DNA of 64,000 nt from Sanderia malayensis (taxonomy: Eukaryota; Cnidaria; Scyphozoa; Semaeostomeae; Pelagiidae): positions 2,976,001 to 3,040,000 of the forward strand of contig RQOL01000466.1 in NCBI GenBank assembly GCA_013076295.1. The letters run 5' to 3'. Below, one piece after another: positions 1-11,413 of the stretch (its first letter is position 1; each line of letters begins with the position of its first letter). The position numbers and the translations under genes are program-made. The notes beneath the pieces were generated by a model. That model saw only the letters and a program-made list of their open reading frames with translations. It was not told where the DNA came from and made no database searches.

Positions 1-1377
1 CTTGCACAAGAAGATTAAATGCCATGCAAACATATGTCGACATCAAGATCTTATTGAAGGAAAATTCTATTTAATTAGCAAAGATTGGGAACCTTGACGA
101 CTTCTCGTAATGCTATGATTGTTTAGTAAACTCCAATCCAATTCAATATGGATTACTGATTAGTTTACATTTTTACCTGCAATAGCATTGGATAGAAACC
201 TGGGTGTTTATCTGTTATTTCTTTTATTAACTAGAGATTACAGGTACTATAACATAACACCCATTTGTTGTCGGGTTGCTATTCGAATGAAAAGAAAAAC
301 ATATTTTTCTTGGCAGGTGCAATATGAAAATATACATGGCTTATTCATTTCATTTTAGGTTTATTGGCATGAATAAGTGGCTCTCTTATCAATCAAAGAT
401 TAAAGAGAGAGAAGGTCCACCACATTGTACATGTGTGCCCAGGTAAGCTACTCTACTCACGTGGGTATGTATTTAATAATTGGCATCTTAATGAAGCATT
501 AGTTGAATTAGGATTGAAACGAACGAATTCTATAAAGCGTAAGTTGGCTGTTTTTCACTTTCCATATACCGTATGTGCATTTATTCAAAACACTGTCAGG
601 GATGGTGTCTACTATGATTGAAAGCAAAGAAAACCTACCAACATGGTGGCTATTAATAAAACATTAAAAGGAGGGGCCGATAAGAATGCCCTTCCTTATT
701 CAAGCAAAATGCTTTTCACCGGATTATATTGATTTGCAAATATGTAAACTGGTTATACATTGTGTTATTTCTAAAGTCAGTTGCTTCATCAATATGCTAA
801 TGTAATATCTGAATAATAAAGTTGCAACATGTCGAGTCGTAGAATAATAATTTATTACCCCTCATCGCTAGAGAGGGTCTCTCTCAAGGGGTGTTTATTT
901 AATCGTTTATTCCTCCTGTTTTCCTAGCAGGTCTTAGTATAATCAACTCAATATGAATGTGCTGCACGACCCTATATACTTTCTCAAAGTACAATTCCAT
1001 TATGCGAGCTTGTTTCTGTGTACTGTTTACTAAATCCACAGTTGCGTTGTAAAAACAATCCACAAGCCAACGAATGTCGGTGTTGTATGGCTGCTTAAAC
1101 AGAATAATTCTCCACCCGACACCATAGCACATGGTGCGTACATTAAGAAACACCTCACGTGTATTTAAATCCACCTGTCATTCTATTCACTTTATACATC
1201 TTCCCGTTGACTGAAGAAGGAGCACTAGAAAGTCCGGCCCAGTTTTACGAACTCTCTTTTATTACGGAGTTGAATTCCTTTTATACGATAAGTGGCTGAC
1301 ATTCTCTTATTTCCAGGTTGTAGCAATGAGGTGAAAAGATACAGCTAAGATTTGTATTCTCTGCAACAAAAATTCGA
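1..1377. other. Upstream flank, no supported gene
   Basis: AT-rich sequence ahead of the first gene model. Short open frames are present, the longest about 90 codons on the minus strand near 899-1174, but none shows a recognisable domain, low-complexity bias or a convincing splice pair. The last part probably contains the 5' UTR and promoter of the C2-protein gene starting at 1378. Confidence 0.5.
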
Positions 1378-4300
1378 ATGCCTCCTCTGAATGGTACAGA
1401 TTACATGGTCATACGTGGCCCATCGACCGTCGGTAAGTTGTCGTTTATGCTACATTTCTAAGTCCAGGTTGTGTTCTATGTTTCTTCGCATAGTTGTGTT
1501 TAACGTTGCGAGATCCTCATGTTGTGCCATCATTATTGCATAAACAAATGACCTTTTTATGAATCTCAAGATAAATAAGGTTAATGATCAAAACTTATGG
1601 CTATTATCTATCATGTTAATAAACCTAAGATAGTGTTGAAGCAGATATGATCTTTGTCCAGCACGAGTGAATTTGCATGTATCGTTTCTGAATAGTTCTG
1701 AAATCGAGTAATAGGATATATGTTTAACAGTCTTTGATCGGTACAGAACTTCAAAATTGCTTTTAAAATCGAAAACATGGCGAAACATAGTAAATACTAA
1801 AGCTTTTCGTCTGACACTCATCAGAGTAGTACGTCAGAAAGAGAACGAAATATGAACGATATATGTTTAATAGAAGCGAGTTCCTTCAAAGTCCTCTGAT
1901 CTTAGTATGCAAGCTAACTCCTGGGTTGGAGGTTTCATTGCTGCGTTGGACTTTTTAAGATGCTTTTGGGAAAGTTCTCGCCTAGTTCCTTGTTACTTTT
2001 GACAACGATGAATTCTTCTCTTACAGCTATATTTTATGATAAATCAGTATCAAGCAAATAGTCCAAATGTCAAGACATGTAACCCTTTAAAACGTATCGT
2101 AAACTTTATCGGTTTCAAAACTTTAAGCAAGCATTTCATTGCGACAGTGCACCAGTTTGTTTTTACCCAACCTGTCAACTCAGCAATGCTATCTGACACT
2201 GACTTAATCAAAAACACGTTGAAAAATTAATAAGGATGGTAAATTTGACAGTAAACCTTTGTAAACATGCTTGATTCCTGGTTTATGCTTATTAAGTATT
2301 TACAAGCCAAGTCTCTCGCTGCCCATCTCCGCATTGATATCAACTGAATAACAATTCTGTTCATATTTTCGATAGCACCATGATGTTACCAGTACAAGAA
2401 GTTCTCGCTTAGTTTTCTGAGTTCTTGTTTGTTTTGCGCTGTTGATAGGTTAACCTCATTTTGTAGGATACTTATTGTCCATCGTTCTATTTTGTTTCCA
2501 ATCAATAGTCATGTTGTCTTTATTTTTACGGTGAAATTCAGCTTAACTTTTGACACAGTTAAGCTGAGGGAGTGTATTTTTTATTAATAAAACCAGAATA
2601 AGGTTTATGAATTATTGATGAATTATATATTATTCCCTGCTGCTGGTGGGTTTTATTTAGGTTCTAGAAATATTTAATTTGTCTGGCATTGATTCACTTA
2701 ACCGGATGATAATTCATAACTAACGGTCTGCACTCATGTCTAGTTCGTGCGATTTATGGCCTCTTAGGGCGTATCCTACAAAGTTTTGCACTGGCGGCCA
2801 CACCCTTTTGAGAGGGTCGTTTCGATTATTTCGCAAGGATGTTTTCAGTGCTTGAAGTAATTAAAAACTAAGGATTATTCATACGATTAGCAATCTTTCC
2901 CATGATTTGTCAACTTCAATTTTCATATCTCTATTTGATTCTCAGATCCAGACATTTACAAGGCCACAACGCTTGCCATTCTGTTCATTGCTATAGTAGC
3001 CTTGTTCCTTGTCGAAATTTGCCAAAGGAAGTACCTAAAGCGTTTCAAAATGTGCCAGTACTGTTACAAAGAGACATTGCACACGAGCGAGAGAAGCGAA
3101 GCTGACAAGAAGATAAGCATACAATCAGCGAGCTGTGTTTCATCAAACAAAAGTGATGCATCCAAGAAGTCAAGGCTTAGCGCAGGCGACGTTGCTGCGA
3201 AGGAGGTACAGTTGGATATACTCAACCCAGGTCCCGTTGAAACAAGTCACAATCCTCCTTTCCCATTGGATAGTTCTTATCGAGGTGACAGCTCTCCCAA
3301 CTCTAGAAGGAGCAAAATCAGCAAGGTGTGTTTGAATTTATATGCATTTCAATCTTGCTTAAAGCGATGATATTGTAACATTACAAGCATTCTCGTATGC
3401 TCAGAACATATTAATGTTTTTCCGGGAGAAGCGACTGCAAATGGAGCCACGAAGATTATTATGCATTTGCATGTTAACACTCAATGAATGAAGACAATTT
3501 TTTTACTCTGGTTGTTTGAATTAATGTTGCCTTTTCCAATTGAAAGTGTTTGCTAACACAATTGACAATGCTAACACCCACCATGAACACAGCAGATGTT
3601 GCATTAGTTATACTGTTTGTTGTCAAATTACGTTACGATTATCAACTACGTCATACATGTGAAGGTATTGTAATCTAATCTTAGCGCTAACACGACAACT
3701 TAAAAGGCTCTTTGTGTGCAAGTGAATGAATATTGCTTGCTCTCAACCTGAGCTGTTGTTCATAAGAGTAAACCACTCTGTAGTCGTGCGGGAAACGAAG
3801 GCTCGAACATAAAGCACTTTGTATTCAGCTAGGTCTTGCAGTGCCCTGGATTTAATATACGTTTGCAGCTTGGTGATAAGGCACCAAGGATTTCATAATG
3901 TTCTATTAAACAATGATAACGATTTAAATAACGATCAATACAAGTGGCTTATCATGTGGTTATTTCAATTTTTTTTAATATTAGGAGCAGCTTTCTGAAG
4001 ATATCAGCGCTTCTAGTTCATTACTGCCTTCGGCGGAATCGAACGAAACGAAGTCACAGACACGCAGAAAAAGCAGTCAGACCATCTTTCATGCGAACAA
4101 TTTAGAAAAGGCAAGAAAGAGGCGTAGTGCTGTGTGTTCATCGATGCCAAACGGTCAAGATTTACCTTCAACATCCAAAAATCCCGATCAAATCTTTGAA
4201 AATAGTTTGAAGCAAGAAGAAGACAAGATGGATGGCAGTGGAATTTCTCGTAAACAATCTTATGTTCCTGAACTTCAGATAAATGGAGAAAGCTATGATC

Positions 4301-6373
4301 ACGACAACGAGTCACATCCAAATATTCCACAGGTACATTTGTACGTTTTTTTATTTCATTCATTGTTTTGAATCTCACATTATCTCGAACAGAAGAAGAG
4401 CTCAACTATTTTGAAACTATATAAGGCTGATGCTGAATAATCACTGCTTTCCTGGCCTGTTGATATCGATATTCTCACGCTTCTGAACAAAGCTATTTTT
4501 TTGAGGAACTGTTTCATCAAGCGACTTTCTAAAATAATATTTATCTGTTTTTGCTATTCCAGAGAAAATATTATCAAGTCTGTCGTTTCTTGGTTTCAGC
4601 ATCCCAAAACGTTTTCTTTTTCTAGGTAGAGTTAAGTTAGTTTTGTCAGCGGCATGTGATATAATAAGCACTCTTATCAATTTAATTATTATAAAAGCTG
4701 AGAGCTGGGGATATGAATGATCTCACAGTGGTTCTGCAAAGCTTCCACTTGTCCTGATAATTTGAATCGGATGAAGAAATTCGATAACCGAATGATTTGC
4801 TGTGCCGGCCAATTTCAAATGTGGCATGACGCATGTATGCAGAACGTAACGTTAGTTGACTAATATCAACGGGTGAAGGATGACATGTGTCTTGTGCGTT
4901 CATTCCTTTGACTTTATCCTCTTCTCCCCTGCCGGCTGCTGTGGACTACCGGTAACTTTCCTGCACGCTAATCTCGAAACCCTGGTTCAAAACCTGATGA
5001 GAGCATCTACTTTGTGTTTTGATCAATTTGTAATTCAAATGTCCTGAAGGTGGGCGTGTATGCGCAGTGCCATATATAGGTTACTGCACAGTAGTATCCA
5101 TGACGTAATTCTACCGACAGTGTCTGGTGTATCAGTTAGGGTTCGGATTAGGGTTAGGGTTAGGGTTAGAGTGCCGTAAAGGTGGGCGTGCATGCGCAGT
5201 GCCATATATGTGCTTCTGCGCAGGAGCATGCATGACGTAATACTAATGACAGTGACTGGTGTATCAGTTAGGGTTAGGGTTCGGATTAGGGTTAGGGTTA
5301 GGGTTAGAGTGCCGTAAAGGTGGGCTTGCATGCGCAGTGCCATATATATGCCTTTGCGCAGGAGCGTGCATGACGTAACACTACTCACAGTGACTGGTGT
5401 ATCAGTTAGGATTAGGGTTAGGGTTCGGATTAGGGTTAGGGTTAGAGTGCCGCAAAGGTGGGCGTACATGCGCAGTGCCATATATGTGCTACTGCGTAGG
5501 AGTATGTGTGGCGTAATACTCCTGACAGTGACTGTTGTATCAGTTGGGATTAGGGTTAGGGCTCGAATTAGGGTTAGGGCTAGGGTTAGAATGCCGTAAA
5601 GGTGGGCGTGCATGCGCAGTGTCATATATCTGCTACTGCGCAGGAGTATGGATTACGTAATACTACTGACAGTGACTGGTGTATCAGTTACTCTGGAGGA
5701 TTAGAGCGGTGCTTCGCGTTATTTTTTATCTCATGCCATGCTGCTGTTTGTTTACTATAATTGCAAACTCAGATAATGCTGAATCTTGTTTTTTTTAGGC
5801 TCAACAAATAGATGAAGATGCAACAGATGACGGACAACTTCGCTGTGTGGTTATTTATGACGAAGTAAAGTGAGTACCGCTAGAATGACGTCATTCTCTT
5901 TCTATTCTACTCTGTGTAATTTCGGCATCAATGCTCTAAGGGACACTGCGAAGGATAGAGTCTCATTTGCATGTGCAGAGCTTTTGATTTAATGAAAAGC
6001 ATGCATGGTCTCCATTTATATTTTCAGATCTGTTTTGAAGTTGCAGTCAGTATTTGTGCACGCAACAATGGGGCCCGGAGTTCCTGGGTTTTTTGTCGAA
6101 GTAACATTAATGCCGACGAGAAAGAATTCGACAAAATCGAAAGTGTATCTAACAGCTGAAAGAGAGGTGAGCCTCGCTATCAATGAGGTATTTGATTTGC
6201 GCTGCACAAACGAAGACATTCAAACTGGTTCTCTCTTCATTGCTGTCAGACCAATGTTCTCTGATCTTATTTTATACGCCGAAGCCAAACTTTTAGAGTT
6301 GTCATTATCAAACAACAAAGAGGTTCTACTCGGTGGCAATTTAAAGGGTTTGCCTTTGCACCTCAGCTCATGA
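1378..6373 (+). CDS. Single-pass membrane protein with one C2-like domain (synaptotagmin-like), 5 exons
   Basis: Exons 1378-1432, 2946-3325, 3985-4332, 5799-5869 and 6028-6373 join in phase to 399 codons plus TGA. The split codon at the first junction (g|at) gives Asp. Residues 1-18 are a short extracellular N-terminus with an NGT glycosylation sequon and no signal peptide. Residues of about 24-43 form one hydrophobic helix (ATTLAILFIAIVALFLVEIC) followed by a basic, Cys-containing juxtamembrane stretch, as in synaptotagmins. A long Ser/Lys-rich linker follows. The last 130 or so residues have a C2 pattern: GQLRCVVIY opening strand, FVEVTLMP, then NEVFDL and SLFIAV. The usual DPY and acidic calcium-loop residues are missing, so calcium binding is unlikely. 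Synaptotagmins normally have two C2 domains; here I see one. Possible role: tethering at a membrane. The orthologous family is not certain. The fourth intron contains a minisatellite. Confidence 0.7.
1433..2945. other. First intron of the C2-protein gene
   Basis: A 1.5-kb intron with GTAAGT donor and CAG acceptor. I see no second gene, RNA gene or clear repeat in it. Confidence 0.6.
5040..5690. repeat. Minisatellite of about 140 bp x 5 with embedded TTAGGG tracts
   Basis: Five tandem units of roughly 137-145 bp begin near 5041, 5171, 5313, 5447 and 5590. Each opens with a variant of GCCGTAAAGGTGGGCGTGCA and includes a TGACGTAA-type motif and GACTGGTGTATCAGTT. Between units lie short runs of the telomere motif TTAGGG with GGGTTCGGATTAG variants, near 5143-5168, 5268-5306, 5406-5444 and 5541-5588. 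The array sits inside the fourth intron of the C2-protein gene. The long minus-strand open frame across it (5035-5625) is an artefact of the repeat. Confidence 0.85.
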
Positions 6374-6832
6374 GATTATCTCATATTAAATCAAAGAGTA
6401 TTGTAAATAGTATTCAACATTAGTATTTGTGCTTAATTTTCTATTTTTCAGCCTTTTGAACCTTTGTGCTCTGAGAGAAGTCAAATGGATTTATTTTGCC
6501 TTTGTTGCGTTGTTCCATCTGACTTCATTCAGAAAGTAGTTACATAGCCATGTTGATCGTCAATGAAAATAATGATCAATCAAGCTGAATATTATTCATT
6601 CAAAAGAAATCATTCTTTACAGGCAGCATAGAAGTCAGGGGGTAAAACTATTTTGCCCCCCCCCGGCTTTTCTTGTTTTGCCGCATGCGCGTTCAGAATT
6701 TGTTTAGGCATAGCACTTGGCTATTGTGGCTCACGAGGGCCTAGCTGAGTGAGAAATAAAATGTAATTTCTTCTTCCCAAATATTCCACTTATAATCCAA
6801 GAGATAAGAATTTTTAAAGATTTGAAGCCATC
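6374..6832. other. Intergenic between C2-protein gene and WDR37
   Basis: 459 bp between two genes on the same strand. It holds the 3' UTR of the first gene (an ATTAAA near 6388 could serve for polyadenylation), a C-run near 6655-6664 and the presumed WDR37 promoter. No further gene is visible. Confidence 0.5.
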
Positions 6833-9800
6833 ATGGAAAGGTCTACAGACAAGGGGCCATTTCACAACAAGCCGAAGCCCAAAAGGTTATCAATTCGAAG
6901 AGGAAAGGGAAGGCGCTACTCTTCGGCGAGATCAACAAGAGGAGGTGAAGGAGACAGCTGTTTGCCTCCTGATGTACACAGGAAAATTTGGGGCTTATTT
7001 TCAGAGGTTGAACGAGAATTCGAAAAGGTTTATTTGGAAAATGTAGAACGTAAGCATAAAGAATTATTCAACATTTCAAATGCATTTATCGTGTCTTCCA
7101 GTTGGTCCAAAACTCTTGCCAACCTTTGCCTCTTGGAGGCTTGAAGTCGAATCTTCGTTTAGCAATAAACTTACAATTTTAGATTCTTTTTACAGTTCAT
7201 GAAAAGATCGACGTTCTAACAGCAAAATGCAAAACCCTGTTATCTGGAGAGAAGTCAGAAGCTTCTGGACTGGAAGCCATTCAAGATATGGCAGGAAATG
7301 CTATTAAAATTTCTGTCAAAAAACCTTGTAAGTTTACATATTAAATCATACTAAATTGCTGCAATTTATGTCATGAGCATATGTAATATCTTTTATCCTG
7401 TTGTTGGCCAAACTAGTTTAGTTTAACATTGCACAAGTTGCAAGTACAGGAACCTTAGATATGAATATTTACCCATGCTATTATTGTATTGTCAGCATTA
7501 TTCTATATTGGAAATAATGTTTGCACTTTTAAATATAGCTGCTGGACAATTGATGTCTCAGAAACTCAAAACAACATACAAAGTGTCAACAAGCAAGGTA
7601 CAATAGTTTTTTTCAACAAAAACCTTCCGTGCAAATTTCTTGTAATTGCATACAACATATATACAGAATGTGGACACTTCCTGTAGATTGTTTCAAGCCT
7701 GAAGATACCCAACCAAGCTGTCAGCTTAGATTGCCATCAAGTTCAAGAATTCTGCGGCCATAAAGATGGAATATGGGAAGCAACTTGCTCCAGGCCTAAT
7801 TTGCAGCTGTTAGCTACTGCATCTGCAGGTATGTGCTCTAATTAAAGCCCTGAAGTATAAGTTCTAAATTGTTGCATAAATCTAAACGCTTTTTAACTGT
7901 ATTGTATATTGTTTTATAAATGGAATACTCTCACGAATCTGTTCTGAAAACTTCGATTAGAAGATCAAATTACAATAGGCCTAAGTTGTTTACATGTTAT
8001 AACTGCGCGTGGCGCATGTTGACACTAGCATATTTTCCTGCTTCATTGCGTGAAAGCAACATTAAAGTTCCTAAAATCTCTTAAATCATGTATTGCAAAC
8101 AATTTAAAGGATATATTTCATAAAAGAACGGACATGTAAACAGTTTTTGACATGGTCTTCCCTCATGCGACAAGTTACTGTCGATAACTCTCTATAAATA
8201 TTTTTGCGGACAAATTAGTATTGGAGCTCCAGCAGCCTGACGTAGTAGGACGCTGACACGCCGATTCTCGACAACTGTGTGGGGAGGAGCTCTTGGCCAG
8301 AGCCACCCGCGGTATACGCAGATAGGTTTTCGCCCCAGCGTCACGGCAGCTGTAGAGTTCCCCCCTGCTTTATTTTTTCACTCACTGACAGTGGACAGTT
8401 GATTATCATGATGAGCTTTGAATTTTTTAGATCGCACTGCGAGGATTTGGCATATTGAGAGTGGACAGTGCCTTGCGCAATATGTCGGCCACAATGGATC
8501 AGGTATTCTGAGTTAGTACCTTCTTCCCAGTCAGTTGGAACTTTCATGTTGACACTTTTTGCCATATCCTCTTTGTTTTACAGTGAATTCCGCCAGATTT
8601 CACCCCGCCGATCAGTTGATATGCACTGGTAATCCATTGTTCTAAATCTTGAACCATTTTCTTTGCATATGATGCAATATGCAATGCACACGAATCCAAT
8701 CGAATTATGTACTCTTTTGAAAACCTTTATGGCAGCTGTATGATGTTTCTCTTTTCAGGTGCGGGAGATGGCCAGTGTCATATTTGGAAAACAAATCTAT
8801 CTTTCAATGATTTCAGAAGTAAATCTCCATCAAATCTTGATTCTCCTTCGGTACGTCCAATTTTATTTCGTCGTAATCACATTTCATCACAATGCATACA
8901 CGTATATACACGTATCTTCGCGTGTCTATTAACGTAGCTTCCATCGCCTCTATTTCCGTCAGCTACCCTTTATGACCCCCCTTGTTTTATTTTAAAGAAT
9001 TCACGACCTTGTTCTGGAGATGACGAACAAGAAGAAGATTTTGAAGGTATATATATTTAATAATAATATATTCACATGGATTACTATAGCATTTTGCGTC
9101 TTGGAATTCTTTATGAGGAATAAAATCTTTCTTTTTCTCAGCTCCCGATGGTCAACACTGCCACAAAGTCAAATCTGCATTGATGGAATTATCAGGTCAC
9201 GAAGGTATTTGCAATTGTTAAATCAACTGGATTTTATATGCGGGTAACAGGCATATTCTGACCATAGCATTTCCTTCAAGGTCCTGTTGTATCTGCGGAT
9301 TGGTGGGGGAATGGTAAGCAAATATTCACTGCATCATGGGATAGAACAATAAAGCTTTGGGATGCTGAAACCGCTAAAGTTGTCCACACATTGGAAGGTA
9401 ATAATTTCTACCAGCAATAATAAAAAGTAGAGGGCCCCACACCCGTTGCAGAGGGGTGGGGTGAGGTATGCATGCATTGATTACCAGATTTAACTCTTTT
9501 TAGTATAGTTTTTAGATTTAATTGAGGAGTTATTTTGCTGCTTACACGATTTGAAACAAATAGTTCACCGGCATAGGTGAAGGCAAAAATTAACCAATAC
9601 TTTACTTACTAACTTTCTTTAGTTATTATCTTTTTGCCCTCAAATATTTATTAATTCATCTGACAGGTCATGAAATGGAAATTACGCATGCCTGTAGCCA
9701 TCCTATTCATAAACTTATTGTTTCATCATCGCAAGATACAACATTTCGTTTATGGGACTTTCGATTACCCAACATGCATTCCGTCAACGTATTTCAAGGA

Positions 9801-10946
9801 CATTCAGAGTGAGATCTTGTCATTTACTATACCTCTATCTCTCGGTAATATATATATTGTCATGCATACTGAAATTCTGAAGTTTTTAAAAATTTTATAG
9901 AACAGTCACCTCTGCTGTATTCACGAATAAAGTTGATCACGTTGTCAGTGGCAGTGACGACAGAACTGTGAAGGTAAGAACAAATTAAATAATCTTAATC
10001 CTCATCATTTTGCATCGGCCGGTTAGCTCAGTCGGTAGAGCGTGGTGCTAATAACGCTAAGGTCGTGGGTTCGAGACCCACACTGGCCACTCTGATTTTT
10101 AATTTACTGACTTTGTTTAACTCAATTATTTTATTACTTTGATAGGTTTGGGATTTAAAAAATATGAGAGCCCCATTAGCAACAATTAATTTAGACTCAG
10201 CAGTCAATCGGTTAGCCACTTTTATTTTCCTTTATTGTTTATTTTGTATCATTATTTTATTTCCTTATTGTTTGACCACCTTCATTGATTTGATATATTA
10301 TATGCAATATTTCTTTCATAAGGTTGTCTATATCACCTACTCACAACGTAATTGCAATTCCACATGACAACCGGCAAGTGAGATTATTTGATTTGAATGG
10401 TAACAGGTTGGCAAGACTGCCAAGGAGGCATCGACAGGTATTTATGTTTGTTGTATAATACGATACATTTTTTGGGCAATTTGGGGGCAATTTTTGGAAC
10501 ACACGATCGATACTGAATATTTGGTGCTTGCTTTTTCTTTTGGAAATTTTGAGTACCAAAGTTTTCAACTTCCTTAAGTTTCAAAAGCCCAGTACTCCAG
10601 TACTGAACTTTCTTAACTCCTTGATGAGCTGCTGAGCACTGCTTTCTTCTTCACAGAATATAAACCATTGGCGTAAGAGCCGGGGGCCCAGAGGGTGGCA
10701 CGTCCCCCACATTTTGCAAAACATGAAATGTGCCTCTTTATAGATTTAAAATTGCCCCCACCCCTACATTTGAGTACGTTTCTACGCCTCTGGAGTAGAA
10801 ACGTAGAAATGGTTATTTTTTTCATCAAGGGTCATCGTCGTATGGTTTGCTGCACCGCATGGTATGATGATTGTAATACGAAAAGTGTCAGTCTTTTAAC
10901 TGCTGGATTTGATAAGAGGGCTATAGGGTGGAATGTCATGTTTTGA
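6833..10946 (+). CDS. WDR37: WD repeat-containing protein 37, 15 exons
   Basis: Exons: 6833-7049, 7196-7327, 7539-7597, 7687-7828, 8431-8502, 8584-8628, 8759-8850, 8998-9046, 9142-9204, 9281-9397, 9667-9808, 9901-9973, 10146-10210, 10323-10437, 10830-10946. They join in phase to 499 residues plus TGA, close to the usual WDR37 length of about 494. The N-terminus has a basic [11 protein letters not shown] stretch, then [17 protein letters not shown], which matches the family coiled-coil start, and [16 protein letters not shown] repeats follow, with [51 protein letters not shown] and [15 protein letters not shown]. The C-terminal [11 protein letters not shown] and DKRAIGWNV blocks are near-identical to the animal family. 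WDR37 forms a complex with PACS proteins in vertebrates; in this animal that role is inferred. The 10210 donor (GTTAGC) is weak but phase-consistent. Confidence 0.95.
8220..8345. other. GC-richer insertion-like stretch in a WDR37 intron
   Basis: About 125 bp within intron 4 (7829-8430) are clearly GC-richer than the surrounding intron and contain GGGGAGGAGCTCTTGGCC and CCCGCGGTATACGC. I do not recognise an RNA gene or SINE. It may be an old transposon remnant. Confidence 0.3.
10017..10089 (+). tRNA. tRNA-Ile (anticodon AAU)
   Basis: A 73-nt cloverleaf. Acceptor stem GGCCGGT pairs with ACTGGCC (one G-T pair), discriminator A at 10089. The D arm contains GCTCAGTCGGTAGAGC, the T arm GTGGGTTCGAGACCCAC. 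The anticodon loop is CTAATAA, giving AAT, hence isoleucine. A-box and B-box promoter sequences are intact, and there is no tRNA intron. It lies in WDR37 intron 12 on the same strand, so it would be transcribed independently by RNA polymerase III. Confidence 0.95.
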
Positions 10947-10972
10947 AATATCTTAATGTTGAATTTCATAGA

Positions 10973-10984
10973 TAAATAAATAAA
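10973..10984 (+). terminator. WDR37 polyadenylation signal
   Basis: Two overlapping AATAAA hexamers about 30 nt after the WDR37 stop codon. Confidence 0.6.
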
Positions 10985-11413
10985 ATTAGTTGTTGTCGAT
11001 TAAGTTAAATTTAGATGTTGAGTAAAATGGCACCATTATGTGACGTAGGCGCCTCCGTAGTTTTGTTGTTCGCATTTACGCCAATCCACGCCGCCAATCC
11101 AATTCGTTCTTTTTCCTCGAACGACAATATTCAATTTCTCTGAGTGGTCAGATCTCTCATTCCTTTGCAATGATGATAATGAATCCAAAATAGAATTTAC
11201 CTAATTAAACTCTTCAGAGTTAGATTAAGTAAGCAAAATTTATTTTTTACGTGTATAAGCGTACAATGCGTGTAAATAATTGTGTGCAGAAAGTTTTTTG
11301 AAGGTCTTCTCAAATTTCTTACTCGAATTTCAAAAAGCAAGATAGCTCAAAGTATTAGGCCCATTTGAATCCGACAACTGCAGACGTTAAAGTGAAGTAA
11401 AGTGGTGTCCACA
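10985..11413. other. Intergenic between WDR37 and spartin
   Basis: About 430 bp of AT-rich sequence with no recognised feature. It presumably holds the spartin promoter and 5' UTR. Confidence 0.5.

Noticed and set aside
899..1174. Minus-strand open frame of 91 codons
   Set aside because: No recognisable domain, no splice partners and no composition unlike the background.
5035..5625. Minus-strand open frame of 196 codons rich in Leu, Thr and Ile
   Set aside because: It is the translation of the TTAGGG-containing minisatellite, with no domain; the host intron explains the region.
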